From: Rhodococcus spongiicola
GTDB taxonomy: Bacteria > Actinomycetota > Actinomycetes > Mycobacteriales > Mycobacteriaceae
Length of the DNA stretch: 64,000 bases
Assembly: GCF_004011835.1 (NCBI RefSeq)
Contig: NZ_RKLN01000006.1
Location: 1 to 64,000, forward strand
Reading direction: 5' to 3'
The first letter of the stretch is position 1. Each line of letters starts with the position of its first letter. A program made the position numbers and the translations under genes. Of this stretch, positions 17,335 through 25,575 are shown piece after piece. Below the pieces are notes generated by a model that saw only the letters and a program-made list of their open reading frames with translations, ran no database searches and was not told the DNA's origin.

Positions 17335-18678
17335 ATGATGAACGACTTGCCCGTCGTCGTGATCGGTGCCGGACCCATCGGTCTGGCCGCCGCCGCAGAA
17401 CTGCGCGAACGCCAGTTGACCCCGCTGGTCTTCGAGCGGGGCCTGCGCGCAGGCCCCGCTGTGGCCGAGTGGAACCATGTGCGGCTGTTCTCCCGCTGGT
17501 CGGAGGTCATCGCCCCCGCCGCACGTCGTCTGCTCGACCAGACCGGCTGGCAGGCACCGGACGACGACGCCTACCCGACAGGGCGACAGTGGGCCACTGA
17601 CTACCTCGTGCCGCTCGGCGCCGCGCTCGGTGATGCCGTCCAGTACGGGGCGGAGGTCATCGGCGTCGCCCGCCGCGGCCGCGACCGCGTCGTCGACGCC
17701 GGCCGCGACACCGAGCCGCTATCGGTGCACATCCGCCGCGCCGACGGCTCCGAGGAACGCGTGTTCGCCCAGGCGGTCATCGACGCCTCCGGAACCTGGG
17801 GCACCCCGAACCCGCTCGGCGGGGAAGGCCTGCGCGCCCCCGGTGAGAGGGCCGCCGCCGCGGCCATCGCCTACCGCGTCCCGGACCTCGCCGATCCGGC
17901 CGTGCGCGCCCAGTACGCGGGCAAGCACATCGTTATCGCCGGCAGCGGACACTCGGCACTGAGCGCGATCGTTGCCCTCGCCGATCTCGAACAGGAGGCA
18001 CCCGGCACCCGCATCACCTGGCTGCTGCGCCGCGGCGACGTCGCCTCGAAGTTCGGCGGCGGCGAGGCCGATCAACTGCCCGCCCGCGGCGCATTGGGCC
18101 TCGAAGCGAAGAAGGCGGTCGACGAGGGCCTGCTGAACGTCGTCACCGGTTTCCGCACCGCCGCCGTCGAACCCGCAGAACAGGGTCGGGTTGCGCTGAT
18201 CGCCGACTCCGGACAGCGGATCGACGACGTCGACCGCGTCGTGGTGCTCACCGGATTCCGCCCCGAGCTGTCCTTCCTGTCCGAGATTCGCCTCGGCCTC
18301 GACGCGGTCCTGCAGGCCCCGACAGAGTTGGCCCCGCTGATCGACCCGAACGTGCACTCCTGCGGCACCGTCTACCCGCACGGTGTCAACGAACTGAGCC
18401 ACCCCGAGCCCGGCTTCTACCTGGCCGGGATGAAGAGCTACGGCCGCGCACCGACGTTCCTGGCGATGACCGGCTACGAACAGGTCCGCAGCATCGCCGC
18501 GGCCATCGCCGGCGACCACGAGTCCGCCGCGCGGGTCGAGTTGGTGCTGCCGGAGACCGGCGTCTGCGGTGGCGCGGGGTTGTTCGACGACCCGGACGCC
18601 GACGCTGCCGAGGGTGGCTGCTGCGGCCCGCCGGAAGCGGAACTGGTGACTCTGACCGCTTCTGACGGTTCTCGATAG
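17335..18678 (+). CDS. arsO: ArsO-like flavin-dependent monooxygenase
   Basis: About 447 residues. FAD motif VVVIGAGPIGLAAAAEL is at the N-terminus, and a second Rossmann motif for NADPH (IVIAGSGHSAL) lies near residue 200. The long flavoprotein body is followed by a cysteine-bearing end (GVCGGAGLFDD, then GGCCGPP). This matches ArsO/thioredoxin-reductase-like flavoproteins found in ars operons, whose exact reaction on arsenicals is unsettled. Tandem ATGs at 17335 and 17338 follow an AAAGG at 17327; either may be used. Divergent ArsR-ArsN and the ATCGAT operator support arsenic control. Confidence 0.82.
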   Translation: MMNDLPVVVIGAGPIGLAAAAELRERQLTPLVFERGLRAGPAVAEWNHVRLFSRWSEVIAPAARRLLDQTGWQAPDDDAYPTGRQWATDYLVPLGAALGDAVQYGAEVIGVARRGRDRVVDAGRDTEPLSVHIRRADGSEERVFAQAVIDASGTWGTPNPLGGEGLRAPGERAAAAAIAYRVPDLADPAVRAQYAGKHIVIAGSGHSALSAIVALADLEQEAPGTRITWLLRRGDVASKFGGGEADQLPARGALGLEAKKAVDEGLLNVVTGFRTAAVEPAEQGRVALIADSGQRIDDVDRVVVLTGFRPELSFLSEIRLGLDAVLQAPTELAPLIDPNVHSCGTVYPHGVNELSHPEPGFYLAGMKSYGRAPTFLAMTGYEQVRSIAAAIAGDHESAARVELVLPETGVCGGAGLFDDPDADAAEGGCCGPPEAELVTLTASDGSR

Positions 18679-18682
18679 CCAG

Positions 18683-18925
18683 ATGACGGACGCGCAGGCC
18701 CCGCCGCAGGCCGACACGCTCCCCGCGGCCGGCCTACGGCGGGTCCTGGCGATCCTGTGCCTGACGGAAATCACCAGCTGGGGAATCCTCTACTACGCGT
18801 TCCCCGTGCTGTCGGTGACCGGCAGCTACGCCCGTGGCTACCTCGTCCTCGGCGCCATCGCACTCCTCGCAGCCCTCGTCGCGGCAGCAAGCGTCCCCCG
18901 CCGCGCCCCGAACACCACCCCCTGA
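18683..18925 (+). pseudogene. MFS transporter collapsed by internal deletion
   Basis: An 80-residue frame whose first part (ILCLTEITSWGILYYAFPVL) is the first helix of an MFS transporter and whose second part (GYLVLGAIALLAALVAAASV) reads like the last helix with a basic tail. The roughly ten helices expected between them are missing, and the joint near LSVTGSYARG keeps the frame. It starts four bases after the arsO stop, where ars loci often carry an MFS exporter. Either a decayed remnant or, less likely, a two-helix peptide that still functions. Confidence 0.7.
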
Positions 18926-18940
18926 CCCCAAGGAGCACGA

Positions 18941-19113
18941 GTGTCCCTCCATGACGCCGTGTCCCTCAATGACGCCACCGGATACACACCCCACCTGCAC
19001 TACCTCGCCAACATCGGCGCTCTCGACCAGGCCGGACGCCTCCTGCACCGAAAGGGCCTGTCCACCACTCACGCCGGTCTCGGCTACGTGACGGCCTGGT
19101 CATGGCTAACCAG
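18941..19113 (+). pseudogene. 5' fragment of an unidentified gene, end of arsenic locus
   Basis: A GTG at 18941 follows AAGGAGCACG, a good ribosome binding site, and opens a frame encoding VSLHDAVSLNDATGYTPHL and a further ~40 plausible residues (including YLANIGALDQAGRLL). After about 19100 the frame runs antisense through the acyltransferase gene with no stop for 700 bp, so the natural 3' end is lost. I do not recognise the family. It probably was the third gene of the ars operon, truncated at the junction with the sugar cluster. Confidence 0.5.
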
Positions 19114-19836
19114 TCATGCGGTGACCGGAAAGGTGAGCGGATTGGTAGCGCGCTCGCGCCACCACGCGAAAGCCGCTGCGAGGGACGGCGGAACGGCGCC
19201 GCCACCCCCGGTCGCATACAGTCGCGCGACTGCGTCGATGTCGGCGTCCCCGATGCCTGATCGGCTCATCCCGATGCGATTGACGCCCCGCAGCGCCACC
19301 GGGTTGCCGAACGCCTTCGCGTACGGCGGGACGTCCTTGACGACGACGGTTCCCATCCCGGTGACCACACCCGCCCCGACGATGCGGTGCTGGTGCACCA
19401 CGGTGTGCATGCCGATGTTCGCGCCGTCACCGACACTGACATGGCCGGCGAACGTCGAACCGGCGGCGATCACGCACCGGTCGCCGATCTGCACGTCGTG
19501 TTCCACGGACACCCGGTTCATGACGAAGCATCCGGCGCCGACGGTCGTAGCCCGCTCGCTGCCCTGGTGGATCGTCGAGAACTCTCGGATCGTAGTACCG
19601 GGACCGATGACGATGCCGCGGTGCGGTGCCGGTTCGCGCCACGAATCCGGGTGGGCGGCGCCGAGGATCTCCGGGGGCGCACCAATGACCACGCTCGCGC
19701 CGATCCAGCACCGATCACCGATGGTCAGAGGCCCGGTGAGGACCGCGTGTGGGCCGACGGTGACGTCTGCCCCGACGGTGACGCCGTCCCCGATAACGGC
19801 GGTCGGGTGGATGTGACAGTGCGGTCCGATCGACAT
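19114..19836 (-). CDS. LpxA-like (left-handed beta-helix) acyltransferase
   Basis: 240 residues. Hexapeptide repeats run from residue 3 to about 185 (GVTVGADVTVGPHAVLTG, IGDRCWIGASVVIG, VGDGANIGMHTVVHQH). A loop with REFSTIHQGSE resembles the active-site loop of LpxA-type UDP-sugar acyltransferases, with a candidate catalytic histidine. A short helical C-terminus follows. It is divergent from a DegT aminotransferase and a Gfo/Idh/MocA dehydrogenase, and the three look like oxidation, amination and N-acylation of a nucleotide sugar. Start ATG 19836. Confidence 0.82.
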   Translation of the reverse strand: MSIGPHCHIHPTAVIGDGVTVGADVTVGPHAVLTGPLTIGDRCWIGASVVIGAPPEILGAAHPDSWREPAPHRGIVIGPGTTIREFSTIHQGSERATTVGAGCFVMNRVSVEHDVQIGDRCVIAAGSTFAGHVSVGDGANIGMHTVVHQHRIVGAGVVTGMGTVVVKDVPPYAKAFGNPVALRGVNRIGMSRSGIGDADIDAVARLYATGGGGAVPPSLAAAFAWWRERATNPLTFPVTA

Positions 19837-19958
19837 GTCCGACTCGAGTCCTTTCCCGGTGACGGGGGACGATATTTGGCTACGCTCAGGCAGTTGCTTC
19901 CGAACGTCGTCGAGGTGTTGTGAACTGAATCTCTGAATCTATCGGGAGGGGGCGTTCG

Positions 19959-21065
19959 GTGATTGCAATCTCGAGCATCGCTTTCGGAGAAGACGTAGAA
20001 CAAGAGGTGCTTGACACCCTGCGGTCAGGGGTCGTCGCCCAGGGGCCCAAGGTCGAACGGTTCGAGGACGAGTTCGCGGCACTGGTCGGTGTCCGCCACG
20101 CAGTGGCCGTCAACAACGGCACCACCGCGCTGACCGGGGCTTTGCAGGTGCTCGACCTCCAGCCCGGAGACGAGGTCCTGACCAGCCCGTTCACGTTCGG
20201 CGCCACGCTCAACTCGATCCTCGATGCCGGTGCTACCGCCCGGTTCGCCGACATCACCGAAGCCGACTTCAACCTCGACCCGGCCGTGACGGCCGAACGC
20301 ATCACCGACCGGACCAGGGCCCTGCTTCCGGTGCATCTGTACGGCCAGACCGCGGACATGGCGTCGCTGATGCCCCTCGCCGACCGACGCGGGCTGTCGG
20401 TCGTCGAGGACGCTTCCCAGGCGCACGGCGCGACGTTCGACGGGCGCGGCGCCGGCAGCTTCGGTGTCGGTTGTTTCTCGTTCTATGCGACGAAGAACCT
20501 CACCAGCGCCGAGGGCGGCATGATCACCACCGACGACGACACGCTCGCGGACCGCCTGCGGGTGCTGCGCAACCAGGGAATGCGCGACCGCTACGCGTAC
20601 GAGATGGCGGGTCACAACTACCGGATGACCGACCTGCAGGCCAGCCTCGCGTTGCCGCAGCTCGCGTCGTACCCGGAGCAGCTCGCGGCCCGCCGACGCA
20701 ACGCCGAGGCGTTGCAGGCGGGCCTGAAGGACGTCGCCGGCTTGCGCCTGCCGAGCGTGATGCCGAACCGCGAGCATGTGTGGCACCAGTTCACGCTGCT
20801 GCTGGACGACGACGCGCCGATAGACCGCGACACGCTTGCAGCGCGGCTGGCCGACAGGGGGGTCGGCAGCGGCATCTACTACCCGAGGGCGGTGTACGAC
20901 TACGAGTGCTACCGCGAGCACCCCCGCGTCGTACTCGAGGACACCCCCGTCGCGACTTCGGTCGCGGCGCGGTGCCTGAGCATCCCCGTCCACGCCCGCC
21001 TGTCGGAGTCCGAGGTGGACCAGATCATCGCCGCCGCGCGCGGCGCGATGGGGGCGCGGGGATGA
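19959..21065 (+). CDS. DegT/DnrJ/EryC1/StrS sugar aminotransferase
   Basis: 368-residue PLP-dependent sugar aminotransferase. Substrate-side motif NNGTTALTGALQ, the EDASQAHGA segment (Asp contacting PLP nitrogen) and FYATKNLTSAEGGM with the PLP lysine are all intact. GTG start at 19959 with GGGAGGGG upstream. The stop overlaps the next start (ATGA), so the two are coupled. It most resembles enzymes that aminate a 3-keto nucleotide sugar (WlbC/QdtB-like), but keto position cannot be read from sequence alone. Confidence 0.88.
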   Translation: MIAISSIAFGEDVEQEVLDTLRSGVVAQGPKVERFEDEFAALVGVRHAVAVNNGTTALTGALQVLDLQPGDEVLTSPFTFGATLNSILDAGATARFADITEADFNLDPAVTAERITDRTRALLPVHLYGQTADMASLMPLADRRGLSVVEDASQAHGATFDGRGAGSFGVGCFSFYATKNLTSAEGGMITTDDDTLADRLRVLRNQGMRDRYAYEMAGHNYRMTDLQASLALPQLASYPEQLAARRRNAEALQAGLKDVAGLRLPSVMPNREHVWHQFTLLLDDDAPIDRDTLAARLADRGVGSGIYYPRAVYDYECYREHPRVVLEDTPVATSVAARCLSIPVHARLSESEVDQIIAAARGAMGARG

Positions 21066-22021
21066 GCAGACCGAAGATCGCCCTGATCGGCACCGGAAAG
21101 ATGGGGTCGTTGCACGCACGGGTGCTGTCTCAGTCGACGTTGGCCGACCTCTCCCTGGTCGTCGAGCCGAGCGCCGAACGGGGACGGGCAGTTTCCGAGC
21201 GGTGCGGCGCCGAGTGGGCGCCGGACTTCACCGACCTCGCCGGAGTCGACGCTGCCGTGATCGCTGCGGCCACGCCGGCGCACTACGATCTCGCCCGTCG
21301 CGTCCTCGATCTCGGCAAGCCGGTGCTCGTCGAGAAGCCGCTCGCCGCGACCTACGAGCAGAGCCTCGACGTGGTCGAGCGGTCGGCACGTGCGGACGTG
21401 CCACTGATGTGTGGCCTGCTGGAGCGCTTCAACCCCGCAGTGCGTACTGTCCGCGAGTTCGTGGGCAAGGTATGGCAGGTCACCGGAATGCGTCACTCGC
21501 CGTTCGTTTCTCGCATTCCGACCGGTGTCGGGACCGACCTGTTGATCCACGACCTGGACCTGGCGATCGGATTCGTCGGCTCGGAGCCGGTGCATACGTG
21601 TGCCGAGTTCGGCTACTTCCACCCGATCTCGATCGAGAACCGTGCTGAGGACAGTGCCGACGCAATCATGCGCTTCGAATCTGGTTCCGTGGCAACCATT
21701 TCCGCGAGCAGGATCAGCCAACGCAAGATCCGGCAGCTGTCTCTACTAGAGGCCGAACGCCTCATCGAGATCGACCTGCTGCGCCGTGACATCACCGTCT
21801 ACCGGCACGTCGACGACGATCTCGTCCCTGACGGCGGCGGCTACCACCAGCAGACCATCATCGAGATCCCGACGGTCCGATACGGCGAGGAGCCGCTCGT
21901 GGCGCAGTTCGCCCATTTCGTCGGACTGCTCGACGGTACTGGCGACGTCGTGGCCGAGCGGGCATCGATCCTGCCTGCGCACCGAGCGGTCCACGACGCG
22001 ACGGTGTCGGCTGTCAACTGA
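21062..22021 (+). CDS. Gfo/Idh/MocA-family sugar dehydrogenase
   Basis: 319 residues. N-terminal Rossmann fold IALIGTGKMGSLHARVL, then the family signature VLVEKPLA with the catalytic lysine, and DLLIHDLDLAIGFVG with the His-Asp pair. It starts with ATG overlapping the DegT stop. In WlbA-type pathways such an enzyme oxidises C3 of a UDP-sugar before transamination, which fits these neighbours. The last 8 bp overlap the convergent PI-PLC gene. Confidence 0.86.
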   Translation: MSRPKIALIGTGKMGSLHARVLSQSTLADLSLVVEPSAERGRAVSERCGAEWAPDFTDLAGVDAAVIAAATPAHYDLARRVLDLGKPVLVEKPLAATYEQSLDVVERSARADVPLMCGLLERFNPAVRTVREFVGKVWQVTGMRHSPFVSRIPTGVGTDLLIHDLDLAIGFVGSEPVHTCAEFGYFHPISIENRAEDSADAIMRFESGSVATISASRISQRKIRQLSLLEAERLIEIDLLRRDITVYRHVDDDLVPDGGGYHQQTIIEIPTVRYGEEPLVAQFAHFVGLLDGTGDVVAERASILPAHRAVHDATVSAVN

Positions 22022-23081
22022 AGTTGCGGGCGATGATCGCCTCGACCACCGCGGCACTCGGGAAGTCCATCATCACCACGCCCGTGCGGCCAGTTCCGTT
22101 CTCGCGCAGGTAGTCCTCCGTTCGAGGCACGATTCCGGTGAAGCCCGGGGCGCCCTTGGCGATGCTGATCGGCCACACGCCACGGGCTACCGCTATGAGG
22201 TCCTCTCCACTGGTTGCATTCAGGCCGTTGACGAACATTGTCTCTGCGGGGCCCTGCGCGGCGCGCTCGAACTGTGTACGGACCTTCGACCACTTCGTCT
22301 CGATCGCGGCGAGGCTGGGAATTGTGTAGTCGTCCTGGATGTCCATGTCGGAGCCGCCCCAGCGGGGCCCGTAGACACCGGTGGCCGTGAAGCTCTGCAG
22401 GATGACGACCATGCCGCGGGTCGCGCCGAGGTCCGGGATCCGGCCGTCATAGCCGGCGGGCGGGGTCCACAGGTATTCGGCCAGGAGGTCACGAGTATCG
22501 GGGTTCTCGTGGATGTACCAGTCCAGCGTGTCCTCGTACGAACGGGTGTTCTCGGTTTCTCTGTACTCCGACGCCATCCTCATGAACACGGTCTCGCTCG
22601 GATTCTCACGCAGGAAGTCGGCGACAGTTCGTACGACGCCGGTGAAGTTTGCGTGCAGGTACTCGAGTCCGTGGTGGATCGTGAACGCATCCCGGATGTG
22701 CCGGGTGCGGATGTCGAGCACCCGGATTCCGGCGCGAAGCTGGGTGGCCAGGTCGAAATCCTGAGTGGCGCCGATGAATGACGCGCTGAAGGCCATCGTG
22801 TCGTGGGTGCCCGGCAAGGACAGCGTCGTCGGGTTCGACGTGTCGGGAAGGGCAGCCATCCAGTCGGGCGCAAACGTGGTGTCGAGGTCACTCCAACCCA
22901 AGCTGCCAGCGAGAACGTCGCTACTGCCGATGCTCGGGGCCGATGGTCTCGAGGTCGATGCAGCTGCGACAGAAGGCATTGGAATCAGCAGCAGAGGGCT
23001 GGCGGCAAGTGCCCGCAGCACTGCGCGGCGCCCAGGACGGGTTACGTCGGCCACTTGAATGGACTCCCCTCTGCGGGACAT
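22014..23081 (-). CDS. Secreted phosphatidylinositol-specific phospholipase C-type protein
   Basis: 355 residues. A twin-arginine-like leader (PGRRAVLRALAASPLLLIP) precedes an AxA cleavage region near residue 40. The mature part has the PI-PLC X-domain catalytic features: LPGTHDT with His93 and the IHHGL segment with the second histidine near 136-137, plus Asp and Arg in VLDIRTRH. Bacterial PI-PLCs cleave phosphatidylinositol or GPI-type lipids outside the cell; PI is abundant in mycolic-acid bacteria, so remodelling of its own envelope or attack on a host are both possible. ATG 23081. Confidence 0.85.
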   Translation of the reverse strand: MSRRGESIQVADVTRPGRRAVLRALAASPLLLIPMPSVAAASTSRPSAPSIGSSDVLAGSLGWSDLDTTFAPDWMAALPDTSNPTTLSLPGTHDTMAFSASFIGATQDFDLATQLRAGIRVLDIRTRHIRDAFTIHHGLEYLHANFTGVVRTVADFLRENPSETVFMRMASEYRETENTRSYEDTLDWYIHENPDTRDLLAEYLWTPPAGYDGRIPDLGATRGMVVILQSFTATGVYGPRWGGSDMDIQDDYTIPSLAAIETKWSKVRTQFERAAQGPAETMFVNGLNATSGEDLIAVARGVWPISIAKGAPGFTGIVPRTEDYLRENGTGRTGVVMMDFPSAAVVEAIIARNFS

Positions 23082-23203
23082 GCCCGCCTACGATCTGCGC
23101 TCCGCCGGAGGGCGATGAGCGCCGAGTATGGCAGGGAATCCAGCGCAGAGAGGGGCAATTCGGAAATTTCCGACGGGTCCGGTTCGCCCGCTCAGTCGTC
23201 TTG

Positions 23204-24628
23204 TCAGGACTTCGCCGGAACCATGGTCGCTACGTGGGCGCCGACTACCGGCTTGTAGCCGCCCATGCCCAACCGCGGGACGACGGTCTTACCCAACACG
23301 TAATAGGCCAGGCCGGAAACGGCCATCGCCGGCAGGGTGGCCGTCACGTAGTTGAAAACGTTCTGTCCTGCAGAGAACGTCAGGACCGAAAACCCGCTCA
23401 GCCAGCCGCCGAGGAACAGCCACACGATCATCCCGACCAGAGTGCTCGCGAAGGCGAACGGATTGAATCCGCGGACATACCAGTACGGTCCGAACCTGTC
23501 GTAGCATGCCCTCACGTCGAACTTTTGCTTGCGAAGGAAGAAATAATCGGCCAGAGCGACGGCCCAGTAGGGTCCCACGAGCAAACCGATGAATACGAGA
23601 AGGATATTGAAAAGCTCTTGCAGTGACGAGCCGAAGACGAAGATGATGGACGGTGTGGTCACCAAAAGGCAAACTACTCGATAGTTGGTGCGGGGGAAGG
23701 TGCTCAGAATTCCCGCCGATCCGGAACCCAGTAGGTGGGTTACCGCGGTCACGGTCCCAAGAATGATTATCAGCAACGACACCAACCCCAGGTCGAGCTG
23801 ATTGGCCCAGAGGGCGGGATCTATTTCACCGGTCGCTAGTGTGGCCATACCGCCCACTACGGCGAACATCACTCCGGTCAACAGCAATCCGAGATATGTC
23901 CCCCAGAAGCTCGACTTCTCTGTCTTGGAGAATCGGTTCCAGGAACCGAGGTACGGGAACCACGATATCGAAAATGCAAAGACTATTTCGAACGCGTCCG
24001 CCCACCCCGCGCTGCCGTCGCCAGGATGGCGGATGATGGCGGCCATATTTCCATCATTTATTAATCTGAAGACTATGTACAGAACAAAGAAAACGAGAAC
24101 CGGCACTGCGAACCGGGACACGATGAAGGCAGCCTTCTGACTGAATGTGATGATCAGCAGAGGCAGAGCGATACCGGCACCGATCGCATAGACGTAGTAG
24201 TCGCCTTCGAAGCTCACTCCTTGCCCGCTGGCAACGAGATGAGCTGCCGTGCCCGCCAGCGACGCCAGAATTCCGACCCACCCAAAGTTGATGCAGACGA
24301 GAAGCAATGTCCCGTAGGACGAGCCGCGGTGACCGAAGGCGGGGCGCAGCGACACGATCTCGTCGACGCCGTACCTGGCGCTACGCTGCGAGTTCCACGA
24401 GCAGAAAGCGTATCCGAGCATGAAGCCGGCTACGGTGACGACCAGCATGTTCCAGAACCCGAGCCCGATGCTGTAGGAGGATCCGGAGATGAAATTTGTA
24501 AGGAGGACGTTCCCCCCGGCCCACAGCCAAAATATCGAAAGGAAACCTGCGTAGCGAGCTGATTTTGGTAGGGGTGCCGAGGCGGAGGATTCCGCTCTCA
24601 CGTCAGGGCCACTTGCGAAAGATGCCAC
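23204..24628 (-). CDS. NCS1-family nucleobase/allantoin-type permease
   Basis: 474 residues with about 12 hydrophobic helices. The NCS1 pattern is seen in FWLWAGGNVLLTNFISG (helix 1), the RPAFGHRGSSYG loop and PYWAVALADYFFLRKQ. NCS1 carriers import uracil, cytosine, allantoin, hydantoins, thiamine and similar compounds with Na+ or H+. ATG 24628 lies inside the 3' end of a 47-codon gene (24598-24741), and that gene overlaps the upstream amidohydrolase, so all three are coupled. The DNA is visibly AT-richer than its neighbours, suggesting transfer. Confidence 0.88.
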   Translation of the reverse strand: MASFASGPDVRAESSASAPLPKSARYAGFLSIFWLWAGGNVLLTNFISGSSYSIGLGFWNMLVVTVAGFMLGYAFCSWNSQRSARYGVDEIVSLRPAFGHRGSSYGTLLLVCINFGWVGILASLAGTAAHLVASGQGVSFEGDYYVYAIGAGIALPLLIITFSQKAAFIVSRFAVPVLVFFVLYIVFRLINDGNMAAIIRHPGDGSAGWADAFEIVFAFSISWFPYLGSWNRFSKTEKSSFWGTYLGLLLTGVMFAVVGGMATLATGEIDPALWANQLDLGLVSLLIIILGTVTAVTHLLGSGSAGILSTFPRTNYRVVCLLVTTPSIIFVFGSSLQELFNILLVFIGLLVGPYWAVALADYFFLRKQKFDVRACYDRFGPYWYVRGFNPFAFASTLVGMIVWLFLGGWLSGFSVLTFSAGQNVFNYVTATLPAMAVSGLAYYVLGKTVVPRLGMGGYKPVVGAHVATMVPAKS

Positions 24629-24741
24629 CAGAGCGACAGGACGATGGGGGCGATAGCCAGGGCTAACAACCCCATCTGATCGAGTCTGGAAAGATCTTCG
24701 GACAAATATTCGTCGGAGCTGGTAACGATGTTATCGGCCAT
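24598..24741 (-). CDS. 47-residue single-pass membrane protein between amidohydrolase and permease
   Basis: ATG at 24741 overlaps the stop of the upstream amidohydrolase gene (24731) by 11 bp, and its TGA at 24598 lies 31 bp inside the permease gene. The peptide has an acidic N-terminus (TSSDEYLSEDLSRLDQ) and one hydrophobic helix (MGLLALAIAPIVLSLWWHL). Double overlap in a third reading frame is hard to explain unless it is translated. It may be a small permease subunit, or a coupling peptide that keeps ribosomes moving into the permease gene. No family recognised. Confidence 0.72.
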   Translation of the reverse strand: MADNIVTSSDEYLSEDLSRLDQMGLLALAIAPIVLSLWWHLSQVALT

Positions 24742-25432
24742 CGGTTGCTACTTTCTTGGATTCCCCCGATAGTGATGCGTAACATTCGTCCAGTCTGTCG
24801 CTCGAGTACGCGAGAAGATCGGGCGCGGTAGACTTCCAGGACGCGTAGGGAGACCCTTTCAGCTTCTTGAGTAGTTCGTGCGAATCGATGATTTCGATGC
24901 CGTACACCCAATTGCCCATGGTCAACACGGCCGACTTGTGCGCCCCCGAATTGGTGGCCGCACACGCATCTTTGACCAGCACGACGTCGTAGTTTCGCGC
25001 AAAAGCGTCGAACACCGTCGTGAGGACGCAGCCGTCGGTAACGAAGCCGACGACGATCAAAGTCTCGATCTTTTCCGTGCGGAGCAGGAGATCCAGGGGA
25101 GTCTCGTAAAATCCGCTCCATCGGTACTTGTCGATGACGACGTCGCCGAGCCTGGGCTGGACCTGATCGATTACCTCGAAGTCCGGGGTGTCGGATCGAT
25201 AGAAGACCGGTCTTCCGTCGGAATCGAGAACATCATTACTTACCAGTCCCAGTTTGTCCGCTCTGCCGACGTGTCTTGTGTAGATGATCGGAATCGATAG
25301 CGATCGACATTTGTCGAGCAGTGACTCGGTGGCGTCCAAGGCCTCCTGCAGGCCGTCGATGCCGTACTTGCTTTCCTTCTGCATATCGATGACAAGCATC
25401 GCAGTGTTCTTGTCGATGTCTTTGTCGGTCAT
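24731..25432 (-). CDS. Isochorismatase-family cysteine amidohydrolase
   Basis: 233 residues from the ATG at 25432. The catalytic triad is visible: Asp16 (LVIDMQ), Lys102 (DKYRWSGFYET) and Cys135 (VTDGCVLTT). GFVTDGCV with its upstream cis-peptide region is typical of nicotinamidase, ureidoacrylate amidohydrolase and N-carbamoylsarcosine amidohydrolase relatives. With an NCS1 permease in the same operon, the substrate is likely an imported cyclic ureide, amide or carbamoyl compound. The longer frame to 25549 lacks family similarity. Confidence 0.88.
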   Translation of the reverse strand: MTDKDIDKNTAMLVIDMQKESKYGIDGLQEALDATESLLDKCRSLSIPIIYTRHVGRADKLGLVSNDVLDSDGRPVFYRSDTPDFEVIDQVQPRLGDVVIDKYRWSGFYETPLDLLLRTEKIETLIVVGFVTDGCVLTTVFDAFARNYDVVLVKDACAATNSGAHKSAVLTMGNWVYGIEIIDSHELLKKLKGSPYASWKSTAPDLLAYSSDRLDECYASLSGESKKVATDGR

Positions 25433-25575
25433 ATTCAAGATCCCCACACGCGGAGTTCGTGGATCTCGCTCAGCTGCTGAGCAGTGGCTTCGGCACCGAC
25501 TGGATACCAGCGGTACCGTACACCCTCGACCTACAGTACTCGCCGACAAGGGTTCTGGCTTCCCTCAATCGCAGG

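Noticed and set aside
20471-22021. 516-codon version of the Gfo/Idh/MocA gene
   Set aside because: The extra N-terminal part is an out-of-frame shadow of the DegT gene; the real start overlaps its stop at 21062.
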